DNA of 64,000 bases from Actinomycetes bacterium (GTDB taxonomy: Bacteria > Actinomycetota > Acidimicrobiia > Acidimicrobiales > Microtrichaceae): the NCBI GenBank assembly GCA_024222295.1, contig JAAEPF010000017.1, positions 62,001 to 126,000 of the forward strand. Reading direction: 5' to 3'. The position numbers and the translations under genes were made by a program. Position 1 is the stretch's first letter. Each line of letters opens with the position of its first letter. Shown piece by piece: positions 33,966-44,440 of the stretch. The notes under the pieces are model-generated. The model was not told where the DNA came from. It was given only the letters and a program-made list of their open reading frames with translations, and did no database searches.

Positions 33966-34532
33966 TCAGCCGCAGCCGTTGTCGAACCAGCCGGCCAACA
34001 CGGTATTTGCGTTGTTGTACGCGGGGGCCTCGAAGGCCGCACCGCCTTCGAGCACACCTGCCGAGGCGACGGTCGCAATCGCGCCGACCACCACGTCGAG
34101 GTCGTCGTGAAGTGCCGGCGGCAGCAGGGCCTTGAGCTGGGTTGCCGCCGTGCGGGCCTCGGCTGCTCCCCTGCGACCGTCGAGCGCGAGGAGGTGCAGC
34201 CTGCCGTAGGCGGCGCCCATCTCGATGCATGCTCGCGGTCCGGCCAGATCCGGTATCTGCTCCTCGAGCGCTTCGCGGTCCACCAGTGTGATGTCGGGGG
34301 TAGTTTCCACGGGGCCCGGGTCGGGCAAGTCGATCGATGTCGTGGCGGTGTCGTCTTCGGCCGACGGGGCGGTCGGGGGCGGCAGGTTGGCCGCCTCTTG
34401 TAGGGTCCTGGGTGCTGTGGTGGTGGTCGTCGGGGCGGTCTGTGGCCCCAGATCCTGGCGTGCGCACGAGGCCGCCAACATGGCAGGCAGCGCGAGGAGG
34501 ACCATCACAAGCGTGAGTCTGTGAACCGCCAT
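33966..34532 (-). CDS. Tandem lipoprotein B, paralogue of A
   Basis: 188 residues; the signal MAVHRLTLVMVLLALPAMLAASC carries lipobox LAASC. A Thr/Pro-rich linker is followed by a domain alignable with lipoprotein A: ACIEMGAAYGRLHLLAL, LPPALHDDLDVVVGAI, VASAGVLEG, PAYNNAN, WFDNGC. The pattern LPxxLHDDxDVV(x)2AI(x)2VASxG(x)LxG, then PxYNxAN, FD and Cys, defines the pair. It lies 39 nt downstream of sdhB on the same strand and could be read from the sdh operon. Function unknown. Confidence 0.75.
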   Translation of the reverse strand: MAVHRLTLVMVLLALPAMLAASCARQDLGPQTAPTTTTTAPRTLQEAANLPPPTAPSAEDDTATTSIDLPDPGPVETTPDITLVDREALEEQIPDLAGPRACIEMGAAYGRLHLLALDGRRGAAEARTAATQLKALLPPALHDDLDVVVGAIATVASAGVLEGGAAFEAPAYNNANTVLAGWFDNGCG

Positions 34533-34571
34533 GTGCCCCCCAGTTGTCGGCGGCTCGGAGCCGCCGCTCGA

Positions 34572-35351
34572 TCATCCGATCTTTCGTTCGCCCAGTCGCC
34601 GCCTGTTGACCAGGTTGGCCTTCATGTAGTCACGGTTCATCATCGCAATGAAGTCGACCGAGATCTCCTTCGGGCATGCCTCCTGGCACTCGCCATGGTT
34701 GGTGCAGCTGCCGAAGTACTCCTCCATGGTGTTCACCATGTTGATCGAACGCGACCAGCGCTCGGCCTGGCCCTGGGGGAGCTGGTTGAGGTGCTGCATC
34801 TTGGCGGCGGTGAACAGGTTGGCAGCGGAGTTGGGGCATGCGGCAACGCATGCGCCGCACCCGATGCAGGCCGCCGCGTCCATGGCGGAGTCGGCTGCGT
34901 CCTTGGGGATCGGGATCTCGTTGGCGTCCGGCGGTGCCCCGGTGTTGACGTTGACGTAGCCGCCGGCCTCCACGATCCGGTCGAAGGCTGCCCGGTTGAC
35001 CATGAGGTCCCTGATGATCGGGAACCCGCCGGCGCGCCACGGCTCGATCGTGATGGTGTCGCCGTCGTTGAACTGGCGCATGTGGAGCTGGCAGGTGGCC
35101 GTGCTCTTCTGCGGGCCGTGCGCTTGGCCGTTGATCACGACACCGCACGTGCCGCAGATACCCTCTCTGCAGTCATGGTCGAAGGTGATCGGCTCCTTGT
35201 TTGCCTCGATCAGCTCCTCGTTGACCAGGTCGAGCATCTCGAGGAACGAGGCGTCGTCGGACACCTTCGTGGAATGGGTCTCGAACTGGCCTGCGGCGTC
35301 GGGGCCGGGCTGGCGCCACACGCGCAACGTGAGGTTCAGCGTCTTGCTCAT
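34572..35351 (-). CDS. sdhB: Succinate dehydrogenase / fumarate reductase iron-sulfur subunit
   Basis: 259 residues from ATG 35351 (GAGGAA upstream). It passes electrons from SdhA flavin to the membrane quinone site. Visible cluster ligands are [10 protein letters not shown] and a later Cys (CQLHMRQF) for [2Fe-2S], [12 protein letters not shown] for [4Fe-4S], and [12 protein letters not shown] for the third cluster. The frame is open 74 codons upstream, but that lies in the intergenic and sdhA 3' region. Last gene of sdhC-sdhA-sdhB, separated by 38 nt from sdhA. Confidence 0.95.
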   Translation of the reverse strand: MSKTLNLTLRVWRQPGPDAAGQFETHSTKVSDDASFLEMLDLVNEELIEANKEPITFDHDCREGICGTCGVVINGQAHGPQKSTATCQLHMRQFNDGDTITIEPWRAGGFPIIRDLMVNRAAFDRIVEAGGYVNVNTGAPPDANEIPIPKDAADSAMDAAACIGCGACVAACPNSAANLFTAAKMQHLNQLPQGQAERWSRSINMVNTMEEYFGSCTNHGECQEACPKEISVDFIAMMNRDYMKANLVNRRRLGERKIG

Positions 35352-35389
35352 CGGTTCCTCGCTTCTTCGAGCATCCTTGGTCCGCCCTG

Positions 35390-37318
<1,929 letters not shown>

Positions 37319-37341
37319 TTGTGGTCCTTCTTTGGGTCGGC

Positions 37342-38094
37342 TCAGCCGACTATCCCGAGCTGCACTGAGATCGGGAAGGAGACGTTGACGACGGTGATCG
37401 CTACGGCGATGCCGCCTGCGATCCAACGGCGAATGCCGTTGTAACGGGGGCTGTTGATCCCCATGGACTGGAACATCGACCAGGCCCCGTGGAAGAGGTG
37501 TATTCCGAGCGCGATGTTGGCGACGATGTACAGCAGCGCCACCGGTACCCGTTCGAAGCTCGCCACCATGTTGTCGTAGACGTCGCCCTTCACGAAGTCG
37601 GGGTTGACCGCCTTGACGCCCCAGGTGAAGTCCGCGAGGTGCCACAGAAGGAACAGGGCGACGATGATCCCCGTCCAGCGCATCGAACGGCTGGCGAAGT
37701 TGGCCGCGATGTAGCTGCGCGGGGACTGGTACTTGGTGGGCCGGGAACGATGGTTCATCCTCGTGAGAGCTATGGCGGAAGCGATGTGGGCCCCGAATGC
37801 GACGACCAGCCCGATGCGGAATGCCCAGAGCACCCAGGTCTTCGGAACCAGCGGATAGAGGAGCGTCTTGAGCGACTCCGCATAGGCGTCCAGCTCTTCT
37901 GCACCGAAGTACATCTTGGTGTTGCCGAAGGCGTGTGCGATCACGAAGCCGATCAGCAGGATGCCTGTGACGGCCATGATCCACTTCAGGCCGACGGCTG
38001 TGGAGAGGAAGTCCAGTGGCCATGGCTTGCGGTTGCGGTGTGGCCCGTTGACCTCCGGAGCGTCTGCTCCGGGGCGCTCAATGGCTTGGGTCAT
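37342..38094 (-). CDS. sdhC: Succinate dehydrogenase cytochrome b subunit (type B)
   Basis: 250 residues from ATG 38094, which has GGAGG exactly 8 nt upstream. In-frame GTG 38142 and GTG 38172 are less likely. Five membrane helices are visible, with heme/quinone-type histidines: [76 protein letters not shown] and a final [16 protein letters not shown] single large cytochrome b subunit without SdhD is the type B, di-heme arrangement. First gene of the operon. TAGTTT at 38148-38153 on this strand would start an mRNA with a leader of about 45 nt. Confidence 0.93.
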   Translation of the reverse strand: MTQAIERPGADAPEVNGPHRNRKPWPLDFLSTAVGLKWIMAVTGILLIGFVIAHAFGNTKMYFGAEELDAYAESLKTLLYPLVPKTWVLWAFRIGLVVAFGAHIASAIALTRMNHRSRPTKYQSPRSYIAANFASRSMRWTGIIVALFLLWHLADFTWGVKAVNPDFVKGDVYDNMVASFERVPVALLYIVANIALGIHLFHGAWSMFQSMGINSPRYNGIRRWIAGGIAVAITVVNVSFPISVQLGIVG

Positions 38095-38147
38095 GCCCAG
38101 TGCCTCCGAGGGGTTGGCGTCGGCCGACCTCGTGTCGGCCACCTGTG

Positions 38148-38153
38148 AAACTA
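38148..38153 (-). promoter_or_regulatory. Possible -10 box of the sdh operon
   Basis: TAGTTT on the minus strand. It implies a leader of about 45 nt with GGAGG before ATG 38094. Confidence 0.4.
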
Positions 38154-38225
38154 CTTCGGCCCGACGGGGCACGGAAAACGCCCCTCACTTGCACCGGTCA
38201 AGTCGTTCCCGAACGCTGACCTCGG

Positions 38226-38231
38226 TAGGTT
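38226..38231 (+). promoter_or_regulatory. Leaderless -10 box of prmA
   Basis: TAGGTT, 6 nt before GTG 38238; divergent from the sdh promoter. Confidence 0.55.
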
Positions 38232-38237
38232 CGAGGC

Positions 38238-39131
38238 GTGGGATCCGACGGTGAGTCGCAATGGCCACTGGCCCCGCAGGGTCGGGTGCCGGTGGAGGTG
38301 AGCCACACGGGAGCCGCTGGGGAGCTGGTGGCCGACCAGCTGCTGGTGCGGGGTGCATCGGCGGTAGCCGAGCTCGACGGGGGCGACCGGCTGGTGGGAG
38401 ACCTGGAGCCCGGGGCGGTCGGTGGCCTGCAGCGCTGGTGCGCTGAGCGTCTACCCGGCTCGGTTGTGCGCCAGCTCGAGGTCGACCCGGCGTGGAGTGA
38501 TTCTTGGCGCGAACACGCGGTGGCCCAGCGCGCCGGACGGGTGCTGATCAGGCCGAAGTGGGTCGAACCCGACCTACCGCAGGTGAACCATGGCGGCGCC
38601 GAGGCGGGCATGCCCGGAGGCGTGACGGTCGAGGTGGTGGTCGACCCGGAGTCGACCTTCGGCTCCGGCAGCCATCCGACGACCGCCATGTGCGCGGAGA
38701 TCCTCGGCGACATCGTCGACGGCGGTGAACGGGTGCTCGACGTGGGCACGGGCAGCGGGGTGTTGGCGGTCACGGCCCTGCTGCTCGGCGCCGGCTCCGC
38801 GACCGGGGTGGACATCGACCCGGCCGCCGAGCGCGAGTCGACCCACTGCGCCGAGCTGAATGGTGTGGCTGATCGCTACCGCTACAGCTCAGCCGGCCTA
38901 CCGGCAGCGGGGGACCGGTATGACCTCGTGGTGGCGAACCTGCTCGTCGGCACGATCGAGGAGCTGGGCCGTGTGCTGGGCGCATCGTTGGTTGATGGCG
39001 GTGCGATCGTGCTGAGCGGCTTCCTCGCGCACCAGCGCGGGCGGGTGCTCGAAGCCGTGGGTGCCGTGGACGACGACGTGAGCTGGGAGCTTCAGGAGGG
39101 CGGATGGGTGGCAGTTGTGCTGCGCCACTGA
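38238..39131 (+). CDS. prmA: Ribosomal protein L11 methyltransferase (PrmA)
   Basis: SAM-dependent trimethylation of ribosomal protein L11. It is 297 residues from GTG 38238. The N-terminal substrate-recognition half is poorly conserved, as usual. The catalytic half shows the PrmA entry motif DPESTFGSGSHPTTAMCAEIL, SAM motif I VLDVGTGSGVLAVTALLLG, ATGVDIDPAA, and VVANLLVGTIEELG as motif IV. It is followed by a hairpin at 39240. 50S ribosome maturation is its normal context; neighbours give no added clue. Confidence 0.9.
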   Translation: MGSDGESQWPLAPQGRVPVEVSHTGAAGELVADQLLVRGASAVAELDGGDRLVGDLEPGAVGGLQRWCAERLPGSVVRQLEVDPAWSDSWREHAVAQRAGRVLIRPKWVEPDLPQVNHGGAEAGMPGGVTVEVVVDPESTFGSGSHPTTAMCAEILGDIVDGGERVLDVGTGSGVLAVTALLLGAGSATGVDIDPAAERESTHCAELNGVADRYRYSSAGLPAAGDRYDLVVANLLVGTIEELGRVLGASLVDGGAIVLSGFLAHQRGRVLEAVGAVDDDVSWELQEGGWVAVVLRH

Positions 39132-39239
39132 AGTGCAAAGGTCGAGTGGCCCAGCGTCGCTGTGACTCCCTGCCACTCATCGTTTGCGGTTGAGTGGCCC
39201 AGCACATCCCGCGGGCACGACCCTCGGCCTGAAAACCTA

Positions 39240-39275
39240 CGAGCCCGTCGATCGGGGCGACAATCGACGGGCTCG
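39240..39275 (+). terminator. Hairpin in the prmA-MoxR gap
   Basis: CGAGCCCGTCGAT (39240-39252) pairs perfectly over 13 bp with 39263-39275; loop CGGGGCGACA. It lies 108 nt after prmA. The gap 39132-39462 (331 nt) also has two copies of GAGTGGCCCAGC (39144-39155 and 39192-39203), whose meaning is unknown. No credible gene is seen. Confidence 0.65.
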
Positions 39276-39450
39276 GGTGGTTGGGGTTGGGGGGATGTAC
39301 CGATAGGAACCGTCGCAGCGCCGGCCGGATTCCCGGGGCTCATGATTGAGACGAATCAGTGGGCGAAATCCCGAGCGCTCTCTCAGGTGCCGAGTCGAGT
39401 CGGTCCAGTGGCCGGTCGACAACCGCTCCCGCAGCCAACTGGTCGTTGGG

Positions 39451-39456
39451 TATGGT
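39451..39456 (+). promoter_or_regulatory. Leaderless -10 box of the MoxR-type ATPase gene
   Basis: TATGGT, 6 nt before ATG 39463. Confidence 0.55.
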
Positions 39457-39462
39457 CGACGG

Positions 39463-40863
39463 ATGGCGAAGCCGAGCACCATTGGAGAACTACGGGCATC
39501 CGGATGGGAGTCCGTTCCCGTCAAGACCGAGATCAGGCGCAATGCCGCCCAGCGGATCGCGGCGGGTGAGCAGCTGTTCCCAGAAGTCCTCGGCTACGAG
39601 GACACGGTGTTCCCCCAGCTGGAGAACGCACTGCTGGCCGGCCACGACGTGATCTTCCTCGGCGAACGTGGCCAGGCCAAGACCCGCATGATCCGCGAAC
39701 TCGTCGACCTGCTCGATGAATGGATGCCGATCGTCGAGGGATCCGAGATCAACGACGACCCCTACAACCCCGTTTCGGCACACGCGAAGTCACTGGTCGA
39801 GGAGATGGGCAACGACACCCCGATCGACTGGGTGCACCGCAGCATGCGCTTCGGCGAGAAGCTGGCCACGCCCGACACCTCGATCGCGGACCTGATCGGC
39901 GAGGTCGACCCGATCAAGGTGGCCGAGGGTCGTTACCTGTCCGACGAGCTGACGCTGCACTACGGGCTGGTGCCGCGCACCAACCGGGGCGTGTTCGCGA
40001 TCAACGAGCTGCCTGATCTGGCCGAGCGCATCCAGGTGGGCCTGCTCAACGTGCTCGAGGAACGTGACGTGCAGATCCGCGGCTACAAGGTGCGCCTGCC
40101 GCTCGATGTGCTGCTGGTGGCCTCGGCCAACCCGGAGGACTACACCAACCGCGGCCGGTTGATCACCCCGCTCAAGGACCGCTTCGGCAGCCAGGTGCGC
40201 ACCCACTATCCGCTGGATGTGGACACCGAGGTCACGATCATCAAGCAGGAGGCGCAGCCCTTCGAGGCCGACGGGGTTGCCGTGAGGGTGCCTGACCACA
40301 TGGTCGAGGTGGTCGCCACGTTGAGTCAGCTGGCCCGTGACAGCGCCCACATCTCGCAGCGCTCCGGTGTGTCGGTGCGCCTGTCGGTCTCCAACTTCGA
40401 GGTGATGGTCGCCAACGCGGCGCGCCGCGCCCTGTCCTCCGGGGAGGACGAGGTCGTACCCCGGATCTGTGACCTCGAGGCGTTGCCTGCGTCCACTGCG
40501 GGCAAGGTGGAGATCGAGACCCTGGAGGACGGCCGCGAAGGCCAGATCCTCGATCACCTGATCCGCTCGGCCATCCTCGAGGTGTTCCGGGAGCGGGTAA
40601 CCCCTCAGCAGTTGACCGCCGTGGTGGAGCAGATCGAGCAAGCCGATCCGGTCGAGACCGGCGAGGACATCTCCTCTGCGGACTACATGTCACTCATCGA
40701 ATCGCTGCCGGCGTTCCGGGGCCCGGTCTCCGAGCTGGTCGGCGCCGAGCCGACCCAGGGCGAAACGGCGTCGGCGATCGAGTTGGTCCTCGAGGGGCTG
40801 CACCTCTCCAAGCGCCTCAACAAGGACGCCGTGGGCGCCCGGGCGCAGTACCGCTCGCGCTGA
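39463..40863 (+). CDS. MoxR / magnesium-chelatase-I-like AAA+ ATPase
   Basis: 466 residues from ATG 39463. AAA+ core: Walker A GERGQAKTR (67-75, the variant normal in this subfamily), RGVFAINELPDL as Walker B region, and RLPLDVLLVASANPEDYTNRGRLITPLKDRFGSQVRTHYPLD as the sensor/Arg-finger part typical of ChlI/MoxR proteins. The C-terminal part is helical, with SQRSGVSVRLSVSNFEVM. A VWA-domain protein is encoded two genes downstream, and MoxR ATPases normally work with VWA partners as chaperone-like pairs. No magnesium chelatase or chlorophyll genes occur here, so photosynthesis is not implied. Confidence 0.88.
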   Translation: MAKPSTIGELRASGWESVPVKTEIRRNAAQRIAAGEQLFPEVLGYEDTVFPQLENALLAGHDVIFLGERGQAKTRMIRELVDLLDEWMPIVEGSEINDDPYNPVSAHAKSLVEEMGNDTPIDWVHRSMRFGEKLATPDTSIADLIGEVDPIKVAEGRYLSDELTLHYGLVPRTNRGVFAINELPDLAERIQVGLLNVLEERDVQIRGYKVRLPLDVLLVASANPEDYTNRGRLITPLKDRFGSQVRTHYPLDVDTEVTIIKQEAQPFEADGVAVRVPDHMVEVVATLSQLARDSAHISQRSGVSVRLSVSNFEVMVANAARRALSSGEDEVVPRICDLEALPASTAGKVEIETLEDGREGQILDHLIRSAILEVFRERVTPQQLTAVVEQIEQADPVETGEDISSADYMSLIESLPAFRGPVSELVGAEPTQGETASAIELVLEGLHLSKRLNKDAVGARAQYRSR

Positions 40864-40864
40864 G

Positions 40865-41557
40865 ATGACGCCTTCGGGCGACACCCGCTACCCGCCCCCG
40901 GGCGATCTGGCCGCGTTGCGCGAGACACTCGTGGCCGCCTCGGATCCGTCGAAGGCGCCCGAGATGGAGAGCTACCTGAAGAATCAGTTCCCGATGCTCG
41001 GTGTGGGCTCGGTTCCGCGGCGCGCAGCCCAGAAGGAGTTCATGGCCGCCAAGGTGTCGGCCGGCCCCGACGCATGCGTGGCCGCGGCCCACCGGTTGTG
41101 GGCAGAACCTGAGCGGGAGTTCCAGTACGTCGGCTGCGACCTGCTGCGCCGGGTCGCCCGGCGCCTGCCGTCCTCGGCGCTCGGCGACGTGCGCGAGTTG
41201 GTGGCCACGAAGTCCTGGTGGGACACGGTCGACTCCCTGGCGAAGGTCGTCGGAACACTTGTGACGTCGCACCCGCAGCGCCGCTCGGAGCTCGACGACT
41301 GGGTGGTGGACGACGACATGTGGGTCGCCCGCGCGGCGATCCTGCATCAGCTCAGCATGAAGCAGGACGCGGATCCGGACCTGGTCTTCCGGTACTGCGA
41401 GGCGCAGATCGGCCACAGCGACTTCTTCATCCGCAAGGCGATCGGCTGGGCATTGCGTGACCTGGCCCGGTCCTATCCCGATGAGGTCTGGCAGTTCGTG
41501 GACTCACACCCCGACCTGTCACCCCTGTCGGTGCGCGAGGCCACAAAGCACCGATGA
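40865..41557 (+). CDS. alkD: DNA alkylation repair protein, AlkD-like
   Basis: 230-residue HEAT-repeat DNA glycosylase family protein. Conserved features are EMESYLKNQFPMLGVGSVPRRA at the N-terminus, then KSWWDTVDSLAKVVG, WVARAAILHQLSMK, SDFFIRKAIGWALRDLARSYPDEV and LSPLSVREATKHR. Together they match AlkD, which removes N3/N7-alkylpurines. ATG 40865 is one base after the upstream stop, so it is in the MoxR transcript. The mixture of repair and MoxR/VWA functions may be incidental. A palindrome copy starts 19 nt after the stop. Confidence 0.92.
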   Translation: MTPSGDTRYPPPGDLAALRETLVAASDPSKAPEMESYLKNQFPMLGVGSVPRRAAQKEFMAAKVSAGPDACVAAAHRLWAEPEREFQYVGCDLLRRVARRLPSSALGDVRELVATKSWWDTVDSLAKVVGTLVTSHPQRRSELDDWVVDDDMWVARAAILHQLSMKQDADPDLVFRYCEAQIGHSDFFIRKAIGWALRDLARSYPDEVWQFVDSHPDLSPLSVREATKHR

Positions 41558-41575
41558 CCCCCGCAATGGGTGTTC

Positions 41576-41616
41576 TGTTGGTGCTCAATCACGGAATCCG
41601 TGATTGAGCACCAACA
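41576..41616. repeat. Conserved intergenic palindrome, copy 8 (3' of alkD)
   Basis: Perfect 20-bp arms (41576-41595 with 41597-41616) around a central A; inner arms read CAATCACGGA/TCCGTGATTG. Compared with copies 1 and 2, this carries a further compensated change (GG or GA to CA on the left, CC or TC to TG on the right). It ends the MoxR-alkD unit and separates it from the VWA gene. Confidence 0.92.
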
Positions 41617-41667
41617 AAGCGTCGGTGGGGAAGCAGCGGGCGGGGAGATCGCGCCACGGGGCAGCGG

Positions 41668-41673
41668 TAGCCT
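41668..41673 (+). promoter_or_regulatory. Leaderless -10 box of the VWA gene
   Basis: TAGCCT, 6 nt before ATG 41680. Confidence 0.55.
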
Positions 41674-41679
41674 GCGGTG

Positions 41680-43683
41680 ATGGCGAGGCCCCGGTTCAGA
41701 TACTCACCCTGGGACGGTACCCAGCGCGGATTCGAGCTCGATGCGCTCGACGTGATGGGCGAGCTCACCGACGACCTGCTCTACCACGGCGACGTCAACG
41801 CGGCCCTGCGCCGGATGCTCCAGTCGGGCTTCGAGGACCGCAACGGCGAACGAATCCAGGGCCTGCGCGACATCCTCGACAAGCTGAAGGAGCGGCGCGA
41901 GGACACGCTCGACCGCTTCGACCTCGGCGGCGTCTACGACGAGATCGCCGAGGAACTGAAGGACGTCGTCGACACCGAGCGCGGCGCGATCGACGATCGG
42001 CTGACCCAGGACCTCGCATCCGGCGACGACCGCCGATCGGAGCTCGCCCGGCAGTCAGCCGACGAGAGGCACCTCGAGCTCGACATGCTGCCGCCCGACC
42101 TCGCCGGGCAGGTGAAGAGCCTGGAGAACCACGACTTCATCTCCCCTGAGGCCGAGCAGCGGTTCAACGAGCTCACCGAGAAGCTCCGGGAGCAGCTGAT
42201 GCAGCAGTACGTCGACCAGCTCAGCGGCGCAGTGCAGGACATGTCACCCGAGGACATGGCCCGCATGAAGGACATGATGGCGGCGCTCAACGAGATGCTC
42301 GAGCAGCGGGCCGCCGGCGAGGAGCCCGACTTCGAGGGCTTCATGAACGAGTTCGGCGACTTCTTCCCCGAGAACCCCCAGACCCTCGACGAGCTGCTCG
42401 AGATCATGGCCCAGCGCATGGCTGCCGCCCAGGCGATGCTCAACTCGATGACCCCCGAGCAGCGGGCGCAGCTCCAGCAGCTGAGCGACCAGTTGTTGGA
42501 GGACATGGACCTGCGCTGGCAGGCCGACCAGTTGGGGCGCAACCTGCGCGAGGCGTTTCCTGACGCGGGCTGGGACAACGCCTACCAGTTCGAGGGAGCC
42601 GACCCGCTCGACATGGCCTCCGCGATGGAGGCGATGGGCGAGCTGGGTGACCTGGACCAGCTGGAGCAGATGCTGAAGGGCTCCCCCCAGCCGGGCGCCC
42701 TGGGTGAGGTCGACACCGACCGCGTGCGCGAGCTGCTGGGTGAGGAGCCCGCCGCCAGCCTCGAGCGCATGGCGGAGATCACCAAGATGCTCACCGAAGC
42801 CGGCCTCATCGAGCAGAAGGAAGGCCGCCTGGAACTGACCCCGGCCGGCCTGCGACGGCTGGGCGCCAACGCACTGACGGAGCTGTTCGGCACCCTCGAG
42901 AAGGACCGCCTCGGCGGCCACCAGCAAGAAGACATGGGCATCGGGCACGAGCGGGCCTACCAGACCAAGCCCTACGAATACGGCGATCCGTTCAACCTCG
43001 ACATCAACCAGACCATCCGCAATGCAATCCGACGCGGCGAGGGGTCACCGGTGCGCCTCACCCCCGACGACTTCGAGATCGAGCAGACCGAGCAGACCGT
43101 GCGGGTCTCGACGGTGCTGATGCTCGACCTGTCGCTCTCCATGCCGATGCGCGACAACTTCCTGCCGGCCAAGAAGGTCGCCATGGCGCTGCACAGCCTC
43201 ATCTCCATGCAGTACCCGCGCGACTACCTCGGCCTGGTCGGGTTCTCCGAGGTGGGCCGCATCCTCACCGCCGAGCAGCTCCCCGAGGTGAGCTGGGACT
43301 TCGTGTACGGCACCAACATGCAGCACGGCTTCCAGCTGGCCCGCCAGTTGCTGGCCCGCGAGACCGGCACGAAGCAGATCATCATGATCACCGACGGCGA
43401 GCCGACCGCCCACATCAACCGGTTCGGCGAACCCGAGTTCCACTACCCGCCGGTGCGCGAAACGGTGGATGCGACCCTCCTGGAGGTCTCTCGCTGCACC
43501 CGCGACGACATCCGAATCAACACGTTCATGTTGGACCCCGACCCGGGTCTGCAGCGCTTCGTGGAGAACCTCACGAAGATGAACCGCGGCAGGGCGTTCT
43601 TCACGTCCCCTGACACCCTCGGTGACTACGTGCTGGTCGACTTCCTCGACCAGCGGCGCAACCTCATCAAGGGCCGCCGATAG
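41680..43683 (+). CDS. VWA-domain protein, probable partner of the MoxR ATPase
   Basis: 667 residues from ATG 41680 (GTG 41677 is adjacent but fits the -10 spacing less well). The N-terminal two thirds are acidic and strongly helical, with Met/Glu/Gln-rich coiled-coil-like stretches (for example LTEKLREQLMQQYVDQL, LEIMAQRMAAAQAMLNSM). The C-terminal VWA domain (about 475-650) has the metal-ion site DLSLSMPM at about 483, the Thr-containing VSWDFVYGTNMQHG and MITDGEPTA. No signal peptide or membrane helix is seen, so it is cytosolic. Family knowledge links such proteins with MoxR ATPases in metal insertion or complex assembly; the client is unknown. Confidence 0.85.
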   Translation: MARPRFRYSPWDGTQRGFELDALDVMGELTDDLLYHGDVNAALRRMLQSGFEDRNGERIQGLRDILDKLKERREDTLDRFDLGGVYDEIAEELKDVVDTERGAIDDRLTQDLASGDDRRSELARQSADERHLELDMLPPDLAGQVKSLENHDFISPEAEQRFNELTEKLREQLMQQYVDQLSGAVQDMSPEDMARMKDMMAALNEMLEQRAAGEEPDFEGFMNEFGDFFPENPQTLDELLEIMAQRMAAAQAMLNSMTPEQRAQLQQLSDQLLEDMDLRWQADQLGRNLREAFPDAGWDNAYQFEGADPLDMASAMEAMGELGDLDQLEQMLKGSPQPGALGEVDTDRVRELLGEEPAASLERMAEITKMLTEAGLIEQKEGRLELTPAGLRRLGANALTELFGTLEKDRLGGHQQEDMGIGHERAYQTKPYEYGDPFNLDINQTIRNAIRRGEGSPVRLTPDDFEIEQTEQTVRVSTVLMLDLSLSMPMRDNFLPAKKVAMALHSLISMQYPRDYLGLVGFSEVGRILTAEQLPEVSWDFVYGTNMQHGFQLARQLLARETGTKQIIMITDGEPTAHINRFGEPEFHYPPVRETVDATLLEVSRCTRDDIRINTFMLDPDPGLQRFVENLTKMNRGRAFFTSPDTLGDYVLVDFLDQRRNLIKGRR

Positions 43684-43853
43684 CCCTCGTGGGCCCCGAA
43701 TCAGGGGTCTTGCGGCCTTGTCGACTCCAGAAAATCCCAGCGCCTTAGCTGCCCGACGAACGCCCTTGGTGGCAAATGAGCGGGGTTTTGGTGTGAAATC
43801 GGCCCAAATCCCACGCTGAGTGATTCGCGCGCCATGCACTGTGGAGAAACCGC
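43684..43853. other. Gap between the VWA gene and the whiB promoter, no gene seen
   Basis: This 170-nt stretch, the first part of the 355-nt gap before whiB, has no coding frame with homology. A short GGCCCCGAATCAGGGGTC hairpin-like sequence just after the VWA stop (about 43690) may end that transcript. Confidence 0.4.
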
Positions 43854-43913
43854 TTGACGCCCTTGGGGAATGGGGCAAGGATACCCAATCACATCGATGT
43901 AATTACAGCGATG
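43854..43913 (+). promoter_or_regulatory. whiB promoter region with an interrupted palindromic operator
   Basis: TTGACG (43854-43859) could be a -35, with AAGGAT/GATACC about 17-20 nt later as -10. Immediately downstream, 43892-43913 is a 22-bp palindrome: CATCG, A, TGTAA, then TTACA, G, CGATG. All arms pair except the A/G position. TGTAATTACA at its centre is a perfect 10-bp palindrome and very A/T-rich for this genome. It is a good candidate operator. The leader from here to ATG 44039 is about 140 nt and also contains a CCCGGGA/TCCCGGG hairpin (43998-44019). Confidence 0.5.
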
Positions 43914-44038
43914 GGCCATCAACGAGGGTAAGACAGACTGCGTTGCCCGCACGGCACCGAGGCCGTGGGTCACCGTCACCACCAGCAAACCGCACGCCCC
44001 GGGAGGGGGATTTCCCGGGCGGACCAAGCGGAGGACAC

Positions 44039-44362
44039 ATGAGCCAGACCATGAGCCAGGGGCCGGAAGCAGTGCCCGAGACCGTTGTCGGTCTCGAGCC
44101 GATCGAGCCAGAGGAGAGTTGGCAGAACTTCGCCAACTGCCTCGGAGTGGATCCCGACCTGTTCTTCCCCGAGCGCGGGGCTTCCACCAAGGAAGCCAAG
44201 TCCGTGTGCCGGGCATGCGTGGTGCGCGAGGACTGCCTCGAGTACGCGCTCGAAAACAGCGAGAAGTTCGGCATATGGGGTGGACTCAGTGAGCGTGAGC
44301 GTCGTCGCCTGCGTCGTGCCCGGGCCCTCGCCCGCGCTGAGCGTGAGAGTCGCACCGCCTAG
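44039..44362 (+). CDS. WhiB-family [4Fe-4S] transcriptional regulator
   Basis: 107 residues from ATG 44039, which follows GCGGAGGAC by 5 nt. Four cluster cysteines are Cys34, Cys57, Cys60 and Cys66 (ANC, then VCRACVVREDC). The actinobacterial WhiB turn GIWGGLSERERRRLRR is followed by a basic C-terminal tail (RARALARAERE) for DNA binding. WhiB proteins bind sigma factor region 4 and respond to redox or NO. The subgroup is not certain. A long leader with an operator-like palindrome suggests strong regulation. An in-frame upstream ATG at 43820 lies before the ribosome site and is rejected. Confidence 0.93.
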   Translation: MSQTMSQGPEAVPETVVGLEPIEPEESWQNFANCLGVDPDLFFPERGASTKEAKSVCRACVVREDCLEYALENSEKFGIWGGLSERERRRLRRARALARAERESRTA

Positions 44363-44440
44363 CTGACCAACCCGCCATCCCGATTCTGGCCAGATCTGCT
44401 GCCCAGCGGCGGACCGTGCTGGAGTCGCGGGTTCGGCACG

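Noticed and set aside
39162-39569. A possible 135-residue gene in the prmA-MoxR gap
   Set aside because: It contains the hairpin and overlaps the N-terminus of the MoxR gene in another frame; no start signal or recognisable domain.
39463-43683. A magnesium-chelatase (BchI/BchD) locus
   Set aside because: The ATPase and VWA proteins are similar in type, but no BchH or tetrapyrrole genes are present; MoxR/VWA is the better reading.
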